DNA from: Sorghum bicolor
Lineage: Eukaryota > Streptophyta > Magnoliopsida > Poales > Poaceae
NCBI RefSeq assembly: GCF_000003195.3
Contig: NC_012879.2
Span: forward strand, 22,540,844-22,604,843
DNA: 64,000 bases
Direction of reading: 5' to 3'
The notes beneath the pieces were generated by a model. That model worked only from the letters and a program-made list of their open reading frames with translations. It had not been told where the DNA came from and did no database searches. A program made the position numbers and the translations under genes. Below, in pieces: positions 53,098 to 64,000 of this stretch. Position 1 is the first letter of the stretch. Every line of letters begins with the position of its first letter.

Positions 53098-55145
53098 CTG
53101 AAACAGAAGAATGAATGGTTTGCTAACCGCTCTAGCATCTCATCTATAAAAGGTAAAGAAAAGTGATCTTTTCTCGTGGCTTTGTTTAGTTTTCTATAGT
53201 CTATGCACATCCGCCATCCTGTGACGGTGCGTTGCGGAATTAGCTCGTTCTTTTCATTCATAATAACAGTCATGCCTCCCTTTTTGGGCACAACTTGGAC
53301 TGGGCTCACCCACTCACTGTGCGGCACAGGATATATAATCCCTGCATGCAGCAACTTTATAACTTCCTTTTTAACTACCTCTCTCATAGTGTTGTTAAGT
53401 CTACGTTGGGGTTCTCGAGAGGGTGTAACAGAAGGATCTGTTGGAATATGATGGGTACAAATCATAGGATTGATTCCTGTAAGATCTTGAAGTGAGTAGC
53501 CGAATACTGAGTGATGTTTCTCAAGAATGGTCATTAATCGCAGAGTTTGATCCTGAGTGAGTTTATCGCTAATGATCACAGGGAACTCTGGATTATTGTT
53601 TAGGAAAGCATAGGTAAGACCGGGTGGTAAAGTTTTAAGTTCTATGGGGGGTCTAGGTGTTTCTGCAAACTCGTCTAAGGGTTCAGGCTCAGAAGGTTCG
53701 TCTTCTTCTTCTGTGAAGAAAGGAGTTTCGTCTTCTAAGTCTGATTCATCTAAAAGCTCTAGAGATGCAGCCTTTACTTCCTCCATAGGATCAGGCAAAA
53801 GATATGACTCGGCCTTATTATTTAAGGAGTGTGAAATTATCATTGGGAATTGAAAAGTTTTTCCAAAAGAAATGTGTAGCTTTCCAGTATGACCTTCATA
53901 AAGGAGTCTTCTAAAAGGTTGTCCTATTAACAGGTCGAAGTCCCATGTATCAAAGATATAGAAGTTCAAATGAACCATGGAGCCTTCTACCGTAAGAGGT
54001 AGGACATTAATAATTCCAAGACTGGGGACTGATCGTCCCGAAGATTCCTTTATGATCTTTGTTGTGGGGGTTAAGACAAGATTTTTAAATAGTTTAAGTG
54101 CAAAAGATTCAGACATAATGTTGATCCCCACAACAGGATTATAAAGAGCATTAAATCGATGAGAATTATAAGCACAACGTATAGTTATAGAGGGTGTGTC
54201 CAAACGGATCACATCAGAGGAAAGCTCTGATTCATCCAACCATTCGCTACTCATTACTGAGATAAGCTCTCTCAATTGATATTCACTTGGTAAATAAATG
54301 CTAAACTGGCCGTTTTGGGGTTTGTCAATAGAATGGTAGTTTGAAATATTTCCAAAATCGGCAAAAAGATCAGATTCTATATCCAGCATGAAGTCCGGTA
54401 GTGGAATTTCTTCCTCTTGTGGCTCAAAACTTGGGATAGCTAAAGTAGATGAAGAATTTTGCAGAGTGTCTACTTCGGCTTCGTAGGTTTCATCATGAAG
54501 GGTATTATCCATCTCAGCTTCTAGGATTCTATCTAGGATCACTCTAGCTTCATCAGCAGGGATGCGAAAGAAAGAACCTCTAGACATTGTGTGTAGCATT
54601 TGTTTGTGATTTTTATGAAGACCTCGAAAATAGTGAAATAAAAGAACAGGGTCTTCAAGATTAAGGTTTGGACCAGATTCTAAAAGATCAGAAAAACGTT
54701 TCCAGGATTTTCCCAAAGTTTCATTATCTTTTTGTTTAAAAGATAGGACTTCGAGTCTAAGGGCGGCTATACGGTCAAGGGAATAGAAATCTAGACAAAA
54801 GTTGGCTCGTAAAACTCCCCATTCACCTTGTTGTTGACTTACCATCTGACTGTACCATTGTCTAGCTTCTCCCCTTAGAGAAAAAGGAAAAAGATTCCAA
54901 CGTAAAGTCTTATCAGAAATGCCTTCAATGCGAAGACAATCACATGTTTGCTCAAAATCTCTAATATGAAGGTAAGGGTTTTCGTCTTCCTTTCCCGAAA
55001 AAGATAGGTTTTGAATCATGGCAATCAACCTAGAACTTAACTTATACTGGGATGTTTGGATAGGTTGTGATGATTCCCATGGTAAAAGGTCAGTTGCTAA
55101 AGGGATTGCAGACTCATGGATCGATTTAGAATTTTGGTTTTCCAT
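53070..55145 (-). CDS. gag-pol: Gag-protease-RT N-terminus of Athila-type copy 1
   Basis: About 691 residues from MENQNSKSIHES. The frame is open further upstream, but the earlier Met leads a hydrophobic low-complexity stretch that I reject. Gag domain: PFSLRGEARQWYSQMVSQQ, ANFCLDFYSLDRIAALRLEV, LLFHYFRGLHKNHKQML. A protease-like segment follows with FNALYNPVVGINIMSESFA and later DFDLLIGQPFRRLL; the expected Asp-Thr/Ser-Gly is not there. Then comes the RT N-terminus: THHIPTDPSVTPSREPQRRL, HAGIIYPVPHSEWVSPVQVV and CIDYRKLNKATRKDHFSLPF. The frame is lost at the deletion near 53098 and ends at 53070. Confidence 0.83.
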   Translation of the reverse strand: MENQNSKSIHESAIPLATDLLPWESSQPIQTSQYKLSSRLIAMIQNLSFSGKEDENPYLHIRDFEQTCDCLRIEGISDKTLRWNLFPFSLRGEARQWYSQMVSQQQGEWGVLRANFCLDFYSLDRIAALRLEVLSFKQKDNETLGKSWKRFSDLLESGPNLNLEDPVLLFHYFRGLHKNHKQMLHTMSRGSFFRIPADEARVILDRILEAEMDNTLHDETYEAEVDTLQNSSSTLAIPSFEPQEEEIPLPDFMLDIESDLFADFGNISNYHSIDKPQNGQFSIYLPSEYQLRELISVMSSEWLDESELSSDVIRLDTPSITIRCAYNSHRFNALYNPVVGINIMSESFALKLFKNLVLTPTTKIIKESSGRSVPSLGIINVLPLTVEGSMVHLNFYIFDTWDFDLLIGQPFRRLLYEGHTGKLHISFGKTFQFPMIISHSLNNKAESYLLPDPMEEVKAASLELLDESDLEDETPFFTEEEDEPSEPEPLDEFAETPRPPIELKTLPPGLTYAFLNNNPEFPVIISDKLTQDQTLRLMTILEKHHSVFGYSLQDLTGINPMICTHHIPTDPSVTPSREPQRRLNNTMREVVKKEVIKLLHAGIIYPVPHSEWVSPVQVVPKKGGMTVIMNEKNELIPQRTVTGWRMCIDYRKLNKATRKDHFSLPFIDEMLERLANHSFFCFRVSSNPDPS

Positions 55146-55252
55146 AGGGTAAGAGTAAAGAAAATAAATAAAGGATATAAAAGATAAGAAAAGATAAAAG
55201 TATAGATACAAGCTAATAGCAAGACACAGGTTATCTCAGCAACCGTCTTTCT

Positions 55253-55271
55253 CCCCGGCAACAGCGCTAGA
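55253..55271 (-). promoter_or_regulatory. Primer binding site of Athila-type copy 1
   Basis: Minus strand TCTAGCGCTGTTGCCGGGG, 6 bases inside the 5' LTR. It resembles the TGGCGYCGTTGCCGGGGA site of copy 3 with changes at the start. Confidence 0.7.
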
Positions 55272-55277
55272 AATGCT

Positions 55278-56498
55278 TGTTGATATTTGGGAACGCAATA
55301 AGGAATTGATCCGCAAGCGCACGGATATCGGTGAGCACTTCACCCGGGAGGTTATCCAGAGTATCGTATTTATTTTTTTACCACTAGGAGAAAGAGTGCA
55401 TCTGACTAACCGGTCTATTACTACTAACCTTTAGGCACAAAGAATGTCTTTCGATGTGAGTGATAAATAGAGAAGACTGCAACCGTAGTCTCCTTCTAAC
55501 CTTGGTAAGGATGATCTACTGTTCTAATGGGGAGGCTAACGGAATCTAGACACCACAAAGGATGTTCAACCCGCACCTATAAACCCTATCCTTCCTGCTA
55601 ACGAGATGTGATCTACAAAGGTAGCTCGGAATTGTCACGTTCCTCACTACTACCACGGTCCAGCTAGTCAGGGAATATTTATGAGTACCCCAGCCTAAAC
55701 ACCACGTTTACGCCAGCAATGATTACTCTAAACTCTACGCAAAGAGATTAAAGTAAACTCATAAACCATAAGAACAATAAAACAAGAACTTACTAGAATT
55801 TAGAAGTCGAATTACTGAAGAATCCTAGGAGCAAGCTTCGGGTTAGGAGAACTTGATCCCGCAGGTACAAGCTTGGAGTAGACACCGACAGGCCGGGCTT
55901 CCTCCACTCTATCTCTCTTAATCTAGTAGAAACTAGAAGATCTATTTCTACCTTACATTGATTGCTAAGCCTAAAAAGAAATATTAATTAGAGAAGAGGT
56001 TTTCCTTCGAGGGCACCCCTCAGTCTCTATGATAATTTCTTCATGTCTTCTCCAGGGGCCAGGGGGCCTTGCTTATATAGTCCTCCCCTTCTATGCGTTT
56101 TTGGGTCGATAGGCGAGGTGGTACTATGTTTTTCTTGATCCAATAGGTCGGTGGAATATCCCGAGCGAAAGAGTCCTGATTTGGCTCCAGCAGGGGGGCG
56201 GGCGCCCAGGCTTCCAGGGCGGGCGCCCTGGGCCTGGCCCAGTTTTGCCTCCGCTTCGGTCTCGTGGCTTCTGGAGTCTTCTAGATGAAGTAAAATTGCG
56301 CGGTGCGTTGATATCTCTATGTAATCCCGACATGTGGGCCTTTCTTCCTTATTTCCTGATAACCCCCTGCAGAAATAGATAAGCCACAAAACTCGTGGAA
56401 TTCTATCAGATCAAACCCTAATTCTAGGTGATGGTTGCATATTGGTCCATTCTCTTGTTTATTTGATAATTAAAATTGATACTTAAGAACCGTCAACA
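55278..56498 (-). repeat. 5' LTR of Athila-type copy 1
   Basis: 1221 bp, same as 47173-48406 apart from a 13-bp deletion near 55905 and about 13 substitutions. The GC motif pair is at 56196-56207 and 56217-56228. Confidence 0.95.
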
Positions 56499-57427
56499 CC
56501 ATCTTTCATTTGCTTGATTTGAAGACCAAGAAAGTAAATAAGCTCTCCAATCGTGGACATTTCAAACTCATTTGCCATCATTCTTCCAAATTCTTCACAA
56601 AAGTCTTGATTGGTTGATCCAAGGATGATATCATCAACATAGATTTGCAACACAAATAAGTCATTTCCTAGCTTCTTGGTGAAGAGGGTAGTGTCAACCT
56701 TTCCCATCTTGAACCCTTTAGAGAGAAGAAAGTCTCTCAATCTCTCATACCATGCTCTAGGTGCTTGCTTCAAACCATACAATGCTTTCTTGAGCTTGTA
56801 AACATGGTTGGGTATCTTGTCATCTTCAAAACCAGGAGGTTGTTCAACATAAACCAACTCATTGATGTATCCATTGAGAAATGCACTCTTCACATCCATT
56901 TGATATAGCTTGATGTTGTGGGCACAAGCATAGGCTAATAAGATTCTAATTGCCTCTAATCTTGCAACCGGTGTATAAGTTTCTCCAAAGTCAAGACCTT
57001 CAACTTGAGTGTAGCCTTGTGCTACTAGTCTTGCTTTTTTCTCACAACTACACCATCTTGATCTTCCTTGTTTCTAAAGACCCACTTGGTACCAATTACA
57101 TTGTAGTTCTTTGGCCTCTCAACAAGCTCTCACACTTGATTTCTTGTGAAGTTGTTCAATTCTTCATGCACGACATTTACCCAATTGGAATCTTTCAATG
57201 CATCTTCTATCTTCTTTGGTTCCTCAAATGAGACAAATGAGTAGTGCTCACAAAAGGATGCTAGTCTTGATCTTGTTTGTACTCCACTTTGAATACCACC
57301 AATGACTTGATCCAATGGATGATCCCTTGCTATGCTTGTAGGTTGGAGTATTGGGAGTTGATTGCTTTCGCTTGCTTGACTTTGATTTTGATCATCATTA
57401 TGAGAGCCACTTGTACTTGCTTGATTT
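56499..57427 (-). pseudogene. pol: RT region of the copia element
   Basis: From 57427 down: a Gln/Ser-rich linker, RLASFCEHYSFVSFEEPKKI, ALKDSNWVNVVHEELNNF, a TGA in place of a conserved Trp codon (near 57131), then a stretch with shifts. The open frame 56899-56504 follows with MDVKSAFLNGYINELVYVEQ, YGLKQAPRAWYERLRDFL and the catalytic LQIYVDDIILGSTN. The frame is cut at the Athila insertion (TSD CCATC at 56499-56503) and resumes at 47172. Confidence 0.88.
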
Positions 57428-57889
57428 CACTGCCACACGTTCGGGTATTAGCACCGGTCGGGAAGGGCCTGTTGCCCCGGTTCCCGAGCTAGTGCTACCC
57501 TTCCGGGACTAAAGGCCCACCGTTTAGTCCCGGTTCGGGGAACCAGGGCTAAAGCCCCACCCTTTAACACTAGTTGGTAATACCAACTGGTGTTAAAGGG
57601 TTTCTTTTTTTGGTTCACTTCTTCGGTTCTGTTTATTGTTTTTATATAATAATAATAATAGGTTTTTCAATACATGTTTTTACTGATACAATAATATATT
57701 TATATTACACGCATATTAAGCATATATAAATAAAAATTATAGGCTTAGCTTTATAATTAAGCTTTGCCTATAATAAAATGAATAGGCCACATCAAAAATT
57801 AAATAGATATGTAAAAAGCTTTATATATATATAGTTTTATATGTACCAAATTCGTGACACATATATACATAGAGTTTTTCTCCCAATGT

Positions 57890-60800
57890 CTACAAACGAT
57901 ACAAATGATCATCGTTGTTTGGAATAATAGTTTCGTTGCCGTTGAAGTGAAACTCACCGTTTGGATTGATCACTTGCTCGCGGAGAAATCCTGCTATCGT
58001 CTCTTGGATAGCTTTGATTCGGTCTTTTTGTATGACCTTTTCCCTCAATCATTCCGTCTTTAATTTGAAATAAATAAAAAGGTATTAGTTATCTAAGTTA
58101 TTTAATATAATTTAGGAGATAATGAAAAGAGACATGTAACGTACTCTGAGCATCTCTATGGGTGTTTGATTGACTTGTGCCATCATGAATTTGCACACGT
58201 AATATGCACATAGATTGTTCCCCCTTCTTGTCTTAAACATCACTGTACGATATATATATAAAAAATATTCACGACCACGACAATAAGAAGGCTAAAAGTT
58301 AGCGAAAGTTTGCTAGCTAGTAGAACTTACTTTTGGATGTATTATGTTAAGCGGCGCTTTACATCCACTGAGATGTTCATGGTCAATGAATCTTTCCCAA
58401 ACCATACACACAACCATTGTAGATTGTGAACTAATAATTACAGAGTCATATTATGATATTCTTCTAGCTGAGATCGACATTACGTACCTTTGAATAATGT
58501 TTACCATTTGTTGATAATTTTCTTGTGGTTTTCTCATTGAGTCAAAGATTATCAACCGGTTCTTGGGAATTTCAATGACCATGAGTATCTAGTGAAAGCT
58601 GTTTACACACACATATATATAGTCAGGCCTATAACTATATAAAACTTGTCTCGAGTAATAATTATTAAAATAAAATATGCATGCACTTAATAATTATATA
58701 ACTCACTCGAAGTTGAAGGGGAACAGTATTTTTTGTTTTTCTTTTTGGTTCACAAAGAACCTCATAAGATTGGTGCAAACTTCTATCTCATGAGCTGCTG
58801 TCCACACTGCCTACGGAGCCTTTAAAACAATATAAGGGTCAACGAACCCAATACTATTGTCATTTCTGATTCTGAGCTCTCTCATTTGGTGCCTACATAT
58901 ATACATACAAATCCTAAGTGTGTAAGGATTATATACATGTCATTAAAGAAGTTAGAAGTATAATAAAAAGAAAAAATACTTACAGACAAAAGCAGCTGAT
59001 AAGAGATTTGTCGAGAGCGTCGAGGTGACATAATTGGTGCAATTCTTCGAACTGCACGTATATGAGGTCATCTCCACGAGTAGTGATGTTGTCTAATACG
59101 AACAGAAATCCAATTCTCTCCCCTTTTAGACGCCTCAATGCACCATTTGTTTATTGCAAATATTTGTGTGTCGAGCTCATGTAAACGCTGAGGGTCGAAT
59201 AGACTCCTGCCCGGTTCATATCTTGCCCTCCATTGATCAACTACCTCAGCTTTTTCAAATGATTGGCATCCAATAATGGCGGTAATTTCTTCCATATTTA
59301 AACTGCTCTGTCCAAAGTAACGCTCAAGCGAGTCTAGCTCAGACAACGCTAAGGATTTCTTTGGCATCAAGTCTTCATTTGAGCTGATTTGGCACAATCA
59401 AAGGGGGCACCAGTTTTGATACTTCTCCGAGCTGTGGGACCCCCTTTCCTACTCTCTTTCTAGGCTGTGAAGACTTGACCAGAGACCGCTCATAGTCCGA
59501 AAGTGCTGGCTTTTTCTGAGCTTCGCGTTGCTTCTTTTGCTGGTCCGCCATCTTCTGCCTCAGTTCCGATGGCTTTACATAAAAGTACGGCTTTTCTGGG
59601 TTTAGCCGCTTTCTTCTATCCTCCTTTAATCTATCAAAAAATTGTTTCACCTCAGCTTTGGATGCAGCAATTACCTCCTCTTCACTCTTTTCATAAGGTA
59701 ATTTTTCTGGTGTCTTAGCTCTCTTTGCTGAGGCAGCCTTCTTTGGAGGTGGGACCGATGACTTTCATCGTTCTTGGGCGGACCGCTTCTGACTACCTCG
59801 CTTTGGAGGCGAGGGGACCGACATTGTACTCTTTGGGGAGGGTGGTGCAGGCGGTGGAGGTGGTGGGGCCGATCTTTTCGGTCTTGGAGAACGCGGTGGA
59901 GGAGTTGGAGACCTCGGTGGAGGAGGTGGAGACCGTGGTGGAGGCGGTGGGGGGGTCGGTGTGGCCGCCACTGGTGTTGTAGGAGATCCAGCATTGTCAC
60001 CGCCCGCAGCACTATGATGCGCTGGGGAGAGAACTGGACTTAGGTTGGAGGAGTCCCTGTAAAGAAAACAATTACAAGTTTTGTGAGCAAACTTGTTTTT
60101 AATTTCAATACATAATAAATAATATAAGAAGTAAAATCATAGACAAACCTATGTCGAGGAATAATTATGAAGTGCTTGCGCCAACAAATAAATGTCTTCT
60201 CAGCTTCACCTAAGGTCTTCTCTTCGTCTCCCCCTTCTATGTCTAGAGGCATATTGCCACAACCTTTCTCAACCCTATCAACCGAGACGCTAGCATATCC
60301 ACCAGGTACTGGTCGATTATGAATTCTTGGAGTTCTCGTTCGGTCAATAGGGTTGACAACAGCATATCCACATTTTTTGTTGCATTCCCATCTGATACAT
60401 GCACCTCACAGGTAGTAAAAGCCTCTGTGACATCATCCACGGGGAAGTGTAGCTTCGTGTCATCCTGAATGGTTGGTACTTCTGTGGATGCGCAGCTGCT
60501 TTTCAACTGGCCTGGGGGGCTAACGTTGACCTCAGGCTGTGATGTACCTTGCCCTTTCGTCATTTTACTAAGTGCTGCTTGCACTTGCCTTTGAATCTCC
60601 GCCTACATCCATTCTTCACGAGCATTCTCGCGCTCTTCTGACTGCAGAACAAAAGCTTCCAGGCGGCGGATCCGCTCTGCCTTCTCATCCTTCTTTCTCT
60701 GGCGGCTTCTGTAGGTATCTTGATCGGCTTGGAATGATTGCAGCCATGGAACTGCCCCATAGCCTCTCGTATGCCCACCATGCTTAGGATTTTCAAGCGC

Positions 60801-61193
60801 ATAGGTGAGTTCATCCTTCTCCCTGTTAGGCTTGAACTCACCAGACTGAACCGCCTCTCGTGCACGGACTAGTCTCTCTGCTGCTCTAGAGATTTCTCGG
60901 CCCCAAACTAGCGCCCCGGTGTTTGGGTCCACGCTTCCCCCATGACCGTAGAACCAATGCTTGGAGCGCTCGCTCCAATTCATTGCTATTGTCTCGGGTG
61001 TGACCCCCCTAGCAAGCATCTCCTGTTCCATTCGGTCCCACTTGGAAACAACACTCTTATAACCACCTGATCCCATATGATGGTGGTATGTCTTTTTACT
61101 TGCATTCTCTTTGTTTCTAATGGCTCGTTCCTCGCCCTCTTCTGATGTTTTGTACTGCACGAAGTCATCCCAGAAGGCCCTCAGCTTTAGCAC
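57890..61193 (-). pseudogene. Transposase_24 / Ulp1-like gene, CACTA copy 2, 5' truncated
   Basis: Homologous exon by exon to 29028-33063. It starts abruptly at KLRAFWDDFVQYKTSEE (61187) against a hairpin repeat. From there the first long exon is open to 60603 (GSGGYKSVVSKWDRME, then RAREAVQSGEFKPNREKD), with a TAG and small frameshifts after. The Pro/Lys-rich exon lies at about 60020-59070, where CAG stands at the site of the copy 1 TAG. In the Ulp1 part, His is kept but the next Trp codon is TAG (58599-58601), Asp is in IFDSM (about 58548), and the Cys region is near 58205-58230. A stop at 57890-57892 matches the natural end. It is not functional as it stands. Confidence 0.8.
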
Positions 61194-62800
61194 CGGTTCC
61201 CACTATGGGCCGGTGCTAAAGGCCCTATATTTTACTTTAGGGTTTTTCAATTTTTTATATATACAGTTTATATTATAAATTGTATAGTAAATTAAATATT
61301 TTGCATAATATTTTTTAAACAGTGACATATATTGTAACTTTTTTTAATGTACACATGAAAATTTTTAACCTTAAATATCTTACTATATTTTTATAATTTG
61401 CAATGATTTTGTAAGAAATGTTTAGTATTTTGTTAATGCAAAAATATATTATTCCAATAAATTTACAAAAACTATATCCAATCAACTGGAAATCTATTTT
61501 CACATCATATTGACGTTAAACTTTTTATTTTTGTTATTTATTACTCAGAATGCTAGTAGGGTATTGTTTTCATTAAATAAAAAATCTATTTATCATATAA
61601 AAATATATATCTTGATGAACACACCCTTTGACCAAACCCTAGTTTATCCCAAATGGAAAAGTCATGAATACAAAGTTCGTTACACTCATCAAGTTCTACA
61701 TTTTGTCTAATGGTCAACTTTTCATTTGGAAAAGTTTGAACCACTGAATTTAAAATTTTCAGAGAAATCATAGCCACGCAGCGGTTTCCGAACCCTAGAT
61801 GGTCTCGAATGGAAAAGTCATGAATACCAATATTGTTCCACTCATCAAAATCTATATTTCATATATAGACCATTTTTGCATTTGACAAAGTTTTGGGAAG
61901 GTGTAGTTGAAAATCCACAATTGACGCATATAGTTTCATATAGTTTGTGTGAGATTCAAGAATTGGTGGGTATTGTTAACTTAAACTTTCTCAAATGGAA
62001 AAGTTGTGTATATAAAAAGTTTAGATCTTGATGATATCTAACAACTTGGTATTCAAAATTTTTTCATTTTAAGTAATTTAGTTTGTCATTTGACCAAGTT
62101 TGACCAAAACCCGTCTTGGATTTTATAGAAATGTGCTCAGGATTGGCTCAAAATTATGCAAATGGAAAAATGGACAGTACATAAAATATAGATCTTGACG
62201 ATCTCTAACAACTTTGTATTCAAAATTTTTTCATTTGAAGTCATCAAATGGGCCATTTGATCAAGTTTGACCAAAGTCAAAGCATTGGTTTTTACAAAAA
62301 CACCCTTTGACAGAACTCTAGATTGTCCCAAATGGAAAAGTCATGAATACAAAGTTTGTTACACTCATCAATTTCTACATTTTGTCTAATGGTCAACTTT
62401 TCATTTGGAAAAGTTTGAACCACTGAATTTTAAATTTTCAGAGAAATCATAGCCACGCAGCGGTTTCGGAACCCTAGATGGTCTCGAATGGAAAAGTCAT
62501 GAATACCAATATTGTTCCACTCATCAAAATCTACATTTCATATATAGACCATTTTTGCATTTGACAGTTTTGGGAAGGTGTAGTTGAAAATCCACAATTG
62601 ACACATATAGTTTCATATAGTTTGTGTGAGATTCAAGAATTGGTGGGTATTGTTAACTTAAACTTTCTCATATGGAAAAGTTGTGTATATAAAAAGTTTA
62701 GATCATGATGATATCTAACAACTTGGTATTCAAAATTTTTTCATTTTAAGTAATTTAGTTTGTCATTTGACCAAGTTTGACCAAAACCCGTCATTGAACT
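61194..62800. repeat. Tandemly duplicated non-coding region of CACTA copy 2
   Basis: About 500 bp at 61620-62110 recurs at 62300-62790 (offset about 679 bp), marked by AAATGGAAAAGTCATGAATAC, CGCAGCGGTTTC and TTGACCAAGTTTGACC. CACTA copy 1 has the same material in reverse at 26277-27160. A hairpin CTTTAGCACCGG/CCGGTGCTAAAG stands at 61188-61222. Confidence 0.7.
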
Positions 62801-63589
62801 CCTTTCGTCGGCTCATATATAAGCAAATGTCTAGAAATAACTCACATTACGATCCGGACACTTGTAGAATATACGACCCTTGTTTACTACCTCTTTCGAC
62901 ACTTTGTACTCCATCACAATCTTCTACCCACACTTGCCACAAGTAATGAGAGGGAGTTCCGGCCGGTATCGCTTTTGAACCCGTTGAGAGACCGAAGACC
63001 CGGTCACGGTTGCCATCTACTATCCATACTCAATTTTGAAACAATTATAAATTTCACATTTGCTAGTAAACATGTATGATTAAAGAAGAACCTAATAATA
63101 TCCTTTATTTGTCTATTTACTTCAACAAATCTTCTCAATTATACAATGGACATTATGTAGTAATAAAAATAAATCAAGTGATATTAACAAACCAATTAAT
63201 TTGAACTATCCTACTTTCTAAGATCATAAAAAGATACTATAATTTATTCTTGCAAACTACATTAAAAATAGGTCAACCATGAAATATGATATATATACAT
63301 ATATATATATATATGGATACTAATTCATGTGAATGATTCAAAATAACAAAGTGGATTTGAGCTAAAAATAATGGGAACATCACAAGGCAAAAACAACATG
63401 AAAAAGACAAAAAAGACAAAAGTTAGTCACCTCCAAGCACGAAGAAACGATGACGGAGTCGAAGAAGATCAACGATGGGCGTCGGAGATGAAGAACAAAT
63501 GAAGAACAAGGAAGAAGAAGCTCCAAGAACAACAATGGTGCTCTCGGTTTCAAATGGGCAGAGGGGAGGAGAAGGTGGGCCAATAAACC
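62801..63589. other. CACTA copy 2 internal sequence without a gene
   Basis: AT-rich. Near 62850-63010 a short Cys/Gly-type text on the minus strand is too brief to assign. No ORF with family features. Confidence 0.4.
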
Positions 63590-63917
63590 AGAGCTTTAGA
63601 ACCGGTTCAGGGAAAAAACCGGTGCTAAAGGGTCACCCTTTAGCACCGGTTTGTGTTACAAACCGGTGCTAAAGGCTTTGCCTCGGCCCGTGGCACTGGC
63701 CGGTGCTAAAGGGGTCCCTTTAGCACCGGTTGGTAACGCGAACCGGTGCTAAAGGGTCCCTGCCCCGACAGCACCTGTCAGTAGCCGTTGGGCAGGACCC
63801 TTTAGCACTGGTTCGTGTTACGAACCGGTGTTAAAGGGGCCTTTAACCCCGGGCCGCAAAAAGGCCGAGGTTTTTGACCATTTTGGGCATCGACCAATGC
63901 CTCATTCTGTAGTAGTG
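63590..63917. repeat. Right subterminal hairpin repeats and terminus of CACTA copy 2
   Basis: Alternating CTTTAGCACCGGT and ACCGGTGCTAAAG units around loops such as TTGTGTTACAA and TGGTAACGCGA, at least four hairpins. The last inverted end is CTGTAGTAGTG. Confidence 0.85.
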
Positions 63918-64000
63918 TTTGTATCAATTCACACTTCTTGATTGATCATGTGAATATCATTATCATCATCAACTTGCACTGGCCTTATGTCACCTACATC
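63918..64000 (-). pseudogene. pol: Upstream copia pol segment
   Basis: The minus strand reads DVGDIRPVQVDDDNDIHMIN, then a TGA, then continues into the linker found at 57427 beyond the CACTA insertion. This confirms that the CACTA element split the copia frame. Confidence 0.6.

Larger units (their letters stand above)
47173..56498 (-). mobile_element. Complete Athila-type Ty3 retrotransposon, copy 1
   Basis: A 9.3-kb minus-strand element with LTRs of 1234 and 1221 bp, a perfect 5-bp target duplication and gene order gag-protease-RT-RNase H-integrase-3' ORF. The LTRs differ by one 13-bp deletion and about 13 substitutions (about 1.1%). The extra ORF after integrase and the RT motif FMDDFSVYG fit the Athila lineage. 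Small indels and a nonsense codon break pol. It sits in the copia RT/RNase H frame. Confidence 0.93.
57428..63917 (-). mobile_element. Complete CACTA transposon, copy 2
   Basis: Left end CACTGCCACACG; right end CTGTAGTAGTG (CACTACTACAG in reverse). The 3-bp flank TTT (57425-57427 and 63918-63920) is the target duplication. Size 6490 bp. It carries the same Transposase_24/Ulp1 gene as copy 1 on the minus strand, with the 5' part of the gene and its promoter deleted, and no TnpD gene. It lies within the copia pol frame. Confidence 0.9.
43368..64000 (-). mobile_element. Ty1/copia retrotransposon (SIRE/Maximus type), interrupted twice
   Basis: Minus-strand element: 3' LTR 43368-45299, repeated purine tracts 45300-45920, RNase H 46359-47172, RT 56499-57427, and upstream pol text from 63918 to the window end. 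The 5' LTR lies outside. It is split by the Athila-type element 47173-56498 and by the CACTA element 57428-63917. RT motif IYVDDIILGSTN and RNase H tail QLADIFTKPLDEKRF are copia-type. Stops and a frameshift disable pol. Confidence 0.88.

Overview
This window is repeat-dense plant nuclear DNA, most like an intergenic block of a grass of the sorghum/maize group. The evidence is nested LTR retrotransposons of three lineages, CACTA transposons with CACTG.../CACTA... ends, a Stowaway MITE and a GC-rich grass-style host gene. No bacterial, organellar or viral gene organisation is present. Two 100-base assembly gaps (28211-28310 and 42541-42640) lie in or beside microsatellites. The species is inferred, not proven.

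Left block (1-26276). An Athila-type Ty3 remnant on the minus strand (1-17607) keeps its 5' LTR (16329-17607), primer site, a broken double protease region and its 3' non-coding part. It is split by a full-length Tat-lineage Ty3 element on the plus strand (3117-14913). That element has 460-bp LTRs with 9 differences, a gag-protease ORF, a pol broken by stops and a frameshift, a 70-bp tandem repeat, and a six-exon antisense gene. Next come a piece of another antisense retroelement gene (17608-19941), an LTR-like segment (19942-21191), and a second Athila-type copy (21192-26276) cut off inside RNase H.

Centre (26277-43367). A CACTA element that lost its left end (26277-33554) carries an intron-rich gene joining an En/Spm TnpA-like (Transposase_24) region to a Ulp1-like C48 cysteine protease. 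Then come SINE-like sequences, a CACTA terminus with TTTGCCGAGTGT repeats (to 36098), a small MITE, and a Stowaway MITE (37800-39195) holding an 890-bp PIF/Harbinger-like insertion. The only convincing host gene is a MIZU-KUSSEI1-like (DUF617) gene at 40466-41585. Behind it lie a Tat gag scrap and a remnant of another Ulp1-carrying CACTA element.

Right block (43368-64000). A Ty1/copia element of the SIRE/Maximus type on the minus strand runs past the window end. It was hit by a complete Athila-type element (47173-56498, target duplication CCATC, LTRs about 1.1% different) and by a complete CACTA element (57428-63917, target duplication TTT). Both interruptions fall inside the copia coding frame.

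Three patterns stand out. A pair of GGGCGGGCGCCC-type motifs exactly 21 bp apart occurs in every Athila LTR here and again upstream of the extra 3' ORF. Ulp1-like protease genes recur in three CACTA elements. Nonsense changes are mostly C-to-T or G-to-A, and several can be confirmed against an intact paralogue in the same window.
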